Assembly: GCA_934045905.1 (NCBI GenBank)
Contig: OW203769.1
Span: 18,321,705-18,385,704 of the forward strand
From: Leuctra nigra
Taxonomy: Eukaryota > Arthropoda > Insecta > Plecoptera > Leuctridae
Direction of reading: 5' to 3'
Length of the DNA: 64,000 nucleotides
A program made the translations under genes and the position numbers. Below, in pieces: positions 61,211-64,000 of the stretch (the first letter of the stretch is position 1; each line of letters begins with the position of its first letter). The notes under the pieces were generated by a model, which saw nothing but the letters and a program-made list of their open reading frames with translations, searched no databases and was not told the DNA's origin.

Positions 61211-61717
61211 TTGAATTTCTCTAAATATCAATATTGTAGCATGTGTGAACCGATTTATTGTATAGGTATACTACTACTTTCATTTTCTTCAATATTCATG
61301 AAATATATAACTAAATGACGCCATATTTTATTGATGATTTGTAGGTATTCGCCTACCAACAGTGATAGTTCAAGTTAATGATCAAATCTTGGCGATTCTT
61401 TTTTTAAATAGGCATTTGTCTGCTATTTAGTGGAGATCCCAACCGGCAGAGAGCTCTCCTCATCAAAACAGCATCATGTCATCTTGATCGCCGTCTGATT
61501 TTGTAACATGAAGAAAGCTCCACGCCATCTACCAGTTGGGCGAACCACTAAATATAAATAAAACATCGCCGAGGATTTTATAATAGCTTTTCTAATTTAA
61601 TAGCTTCTTCAATAGCTTTAGCAATCCCTGATATCTGAGAATACATTTAGAATATTATTTACAAATAAATCTAATGCTGCTAGTAGCAACTACCCTTGCA
61701 TATTACATCTCCCTAAA
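61211..61717. other. Spacer left of Or gene G with a TIR unit
   Basis: AT-rich. At about 61420-61552 the ends TATTTAGTGGAGATCCCAACCGG and CCAGTTGGGCGAACCACTAAATA are imperfect inverted repeats, perhaps a MITE of 130 bp. No gene seen. Confidence 0.45.
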
Positions 61718-62975
61718 TCATTCGGCCACGTAACTTTTCTTCTTCAGGATGGTGTTAATTGTCATGTAATAGCTGAACGTCAGGTGAGTTATCTGGGGAA
61801 AAACATTTCAGACCAATCAGACATTTAATAGTTCAAACATAGTTAAATGTCAGGAGCCATAACAATCTACCTCCCGATCGTTTGACATGGAAGGGATCAT
61901 TATCATCATTACTATTGTTCACATTCGTCAGATCAGTTAATGAAGAGATAATTTACTTTAATTTGATGCCGCACATACCATACAACGTTCACACAGTAAT
62001 AAGTTTCAAACAAAATTATTTTGCAACTTACTTGATGAAATGTGTCGACAGTAAGTGGAATAAAATCAGCTACTCTGATAACAACTGGTTGATTAGCCAT
62101 CGACATCATGATCCGCATTGATCTCTTGAAGCTTTTCGACGCTTCGAACCAATCACAACCGTAGACAGCATCCCTCACAAGCAAGCTCTATAATACAATT
62201 TGAAATAATAGAAAATGATTTCACAGCGCAGTAAAGCCCCATTTACACGGTGCAATTTCTTGAACAACTTCTGTGTCACAGAGGTTCTGCTCGTGCGCAG
62301 TATCACTTTTGAGATGATAAAGGGAATCTGCACATGTGCAGAACTTTTGTGACACAGAAGTTGTTCAAGAAATTGCACCGTGTAAATGGGGCTTAACAAT
62401 ATAATTGCGAATTGCTTACTTCATCCACGACAATGTTCGCCAGCCAGGAGATCGCATAAAGTTCCGTCAGGAGAATAACTGCAAACATCATGTGTGTCAA
62501 GGCCAGCATGTCGATGCTTGGTGTCTGAAACAGTTCATTGACTGAAGTTAATAAAAAAAAAAATACCATAATATTAATAGGAAAAAAGATAGAAACTTCA
62601 TAAAATTAAGCTATAGCTTAATTTAAGTGACGTTGTTGTGCTGCTGTCCATCGTTAAGTTATAGAAATTTGACGAATCTTTTTTATGATAAATTAAATTT
62701 ACGTTAGAGAAATTAGACCCAGGGCTAATTTTTCAATACTCTGTTAAACTTTTAACAGTTGATTTGGACTTAAACCAAATAATCAAAGACATTCATTGAA
62801 TGACCGTTTAAACTTAACTACTGTTTAAAGCAGAGTATGGAACTGGTAATAAATATAAACGATGTGTTAACTTACCACTGTCATGTAGATAATTACCATC
62901 AGAATTCCACCCAAGTTGCAAGCAAACTGGTTGATGAAGATCAAGTTAAATGCCTCTTGAAACTCCTTAGTCAAC
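61718..62975 (-). CDS. Odorant receptor gene G, exons 5-8 only
   Basis: Exons: 62876-62975 (exon 5), 62420-62524 (6), 62032-62187 (7) and 61718-61792 (8), with TGA at 61718. All lengths and phases match genes E and F (100, 105, 156, 75 nt) and all are open. Residues include ELYAISWLAN in TM6, DWFEAS, MMSMANQP and TFSYYMT; exon 7 starts SLLVRDAVYG and ends VDTFHQ, slightly different from its neighbours. Exons 1-4 must lie beyond 64000, since the remaining 1 kb holds only transposon fragments. Whether the gene is functional cannot be told. Confidence 0.85.
62235..62393. mobile_element. Palindromic MITE (family 2), full length, TAA target
   Basis: AGCCCCATTTACACGGTGCA then ATTTCTTGAACAACTTCTG and the exact inverted end; TAA on both sides (62232-62234, 62394-62396), as for PIF/Harbinger-like MITEs. 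It lies in intron 6 of gene G. Truncated relative at 14318-14464, also in intron 6 of an Or gene. Confidence 0.9.
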
Positions 62976-63139
62976 CTGTTGACAAAGTTGCAGTACAAAC
63001 TTAAGGATATAATTTTACAGAAGAATATACTTATTTTAACACTACTTGATTTTATATGCTATGTAAAAATTAATAGATTATCTTCTTGTTATAATATAGA
63101 ATTTTTTTATTTTTGACAGTGAACTAAGCACTTCGTTTT

Positions 63140-63515
63140 GTCCATGGACATATTAGAAAGTAATGAAAGTATGTCTTGGTTCTGAGAAGGAGCTGCCGGG
63201 TCTCCCGGATCGAACACATCAGGAATGAAGAGATCAGGAGAAGGATGAAGGTTGAAACCAAAGTTACGGATACCTTGAACGAAAGGAGACTGGTTTGGTA
63301 TGGCCATGTACAAATGATGGGAGAGGAGAGATGGCCAAAAAGGATAAACAAGTGGACGCCTCCAGGTAAAAGAAGGAGAGGACGACCTAGAGAGGAGTGG
63401 AAGCGGCAGGTCTGGTCGGACATGGAAGCAAGAGGCTTGGAAGATGATGATTGTGTTGATAGGAGAAGGTGGCATCTGGGATGTGGGAAACAGCCATAGC
63501 TGCTGTAGAAAACCC
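63140..63515 (+). mobile_element. C-terminal fragment of an RTE-like LINE
   Basis: The plus-strand frame carries RRSCRVSRIEHIRNEEIRRR, RRLVWYGHVQMM, WPKRINKWTPPGKRRRGRPRE and EWKRQV, the well-known tail motif after the RT domain of RTE-type LINEs in animals. Nothing of the RT itself is left. It lies in what should be intron 4 of Or gene G. Confidence 0.8.
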
Positions 63516-63526
63516 ATTTAATAATA

Positions 63527-63806
63527 ACTGGGAAAACGCTCAGAGTAACGCGTTGATGAGCGAGCACTGATACGCGCAATACCTCGAACCGAAATTCTGT
63601 TTATCGAAAATGTCCTTAAAAGCCAATAATTCTTGAATTTCGTCATAGACTTGTATGAAAATCTCCAACAATACCTAAATATTGGTCTCAATAACCACGC
63701 AAAGTTTTAAGTTGATCGATTGAACCTTTATGATTGAACGATTCCTTGTTAATTTACAAAAATCACAGGATCTCGTTCAAAAAATATTTAAACGGTTGAA
63801 ACCTGC
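63527..63806 (-). mobile_element. Helitron/HINE-like fragment, minus strand
   Basis: The reverse complement of about 28690-28964: it starts with the inverted end (ACTGGGAAAACGCTCAGAGTAACGCGTTGATGAGCGAGC) and runs through GATCTCGTTCAAAAAATATTTAAAC. The other terminus is missing. The close match over 270 bases shows both copies are fairly recent. Confidence 0.65.
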
Positions 63807-64000
63807 GGGATTTGGCTCAGAGGGTAGAACACAAAGAATCAGCAATATTATAATTTGTTTATTACAGAGAAAATAAATGTTCATTGATGTGAAAAGAGCA
63901 ATCAAAAATTATGAAACAATATTACGTTCGATACGTCGGCAGTAGTGATGATGTCGTCTGGTTTGTTTACTTCCGCGTAAACAAGTGGATGGCGTTGACT
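63807..64000. other. Right edge, no gene recognised
   Basis: A short tRNA-like A-box sequence (GATTTGGCTCAGAGGGTAGAAC, about 63812) starts this stretch, but no B box follows within the window part. Nothing else was recognised. Confidence 0.35.

Noticed and set aside
63176..63499. Possible host gene with a basic, arginine-rich 107-residue protein
   Set aside because: The RRLVWYGHVQMM and GKRRRGRPRE motifs are the standard C-terminal tail of RTE-type LINEs.

Overview
This is an AT-rich, intron-rich and transposon-dense insect nuclear window. The family of its main genes (insect odorant receptors, found only in insects), the intron structure, the tRNA-derived SINEs and the many inverted-repeat transposons all point to an insect. 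The general look of the receptors suggests a hemipteran, perhaps a planthopper, but that is an impression and not a proof.

The backbone is a head-to-tail array of odorant receptor (Or) genes, all on the minus strand and all with the same eight coding exons and the same splice phases. Gene A (1-639) is cut by the left edge. Genes B (3567-7793), C (8146-12212), D (12544-18525), E (18782-25851) and F (38071-43816) look complete and open. Gene G (61718-62975) shows only exons 5-8, and its 5' part lies to the right. A dead copy of exon 8 near 26.5 kb marks another lost copy. B/C/D and E/F/G form two subgroups by their exon 4, 6 and 8 sequences. Exon 4 is short in E (324 nt) but up to 717 nt in D: the extra sequence codes for a long hydrophilic loop between TM4 and TM5, and in F it is a coding minisatellite. 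C and D also carry tandem copies of the 5' half of exon 7, each with its own splice acceptor.

Between Or genes E and F sits one unrelated housekeeping gene on the minus strand, 29052-33712. Its six coding exons give a 320-residue peroxisomal phytanoyl-CoA dioxygenase (PHYH), with a PTS2 signal and a complete Fe(II)/2-oxoglutarate site.

The block 44.9-61.2 kb is a nest of transposons. A Copia LTR retrotransposon (45367-56203, TSD GATAA, LTRs about 1% diverged) has a jockey/CR1-type LINE in its 3' LTR (about 45563-49669) and a TTAA-flanked THAP/Kolobok-like DNA transposon remnant in its pol gene (50032-52133). To its right is a broken R2-type LINE with N-terminal zinc fingers and a restriction-like endonuclease (56204-about 61200), which holds a 99% identical inverted repeat. 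Introns and spacers elsewhere hold a hAT element with an internal tandem array (1048-3261), smaller hAT and TTAA MITEs, a Helitron/HINE-like family (four copies), two tRNA-derived SINE families and about a dozen long palindromes.
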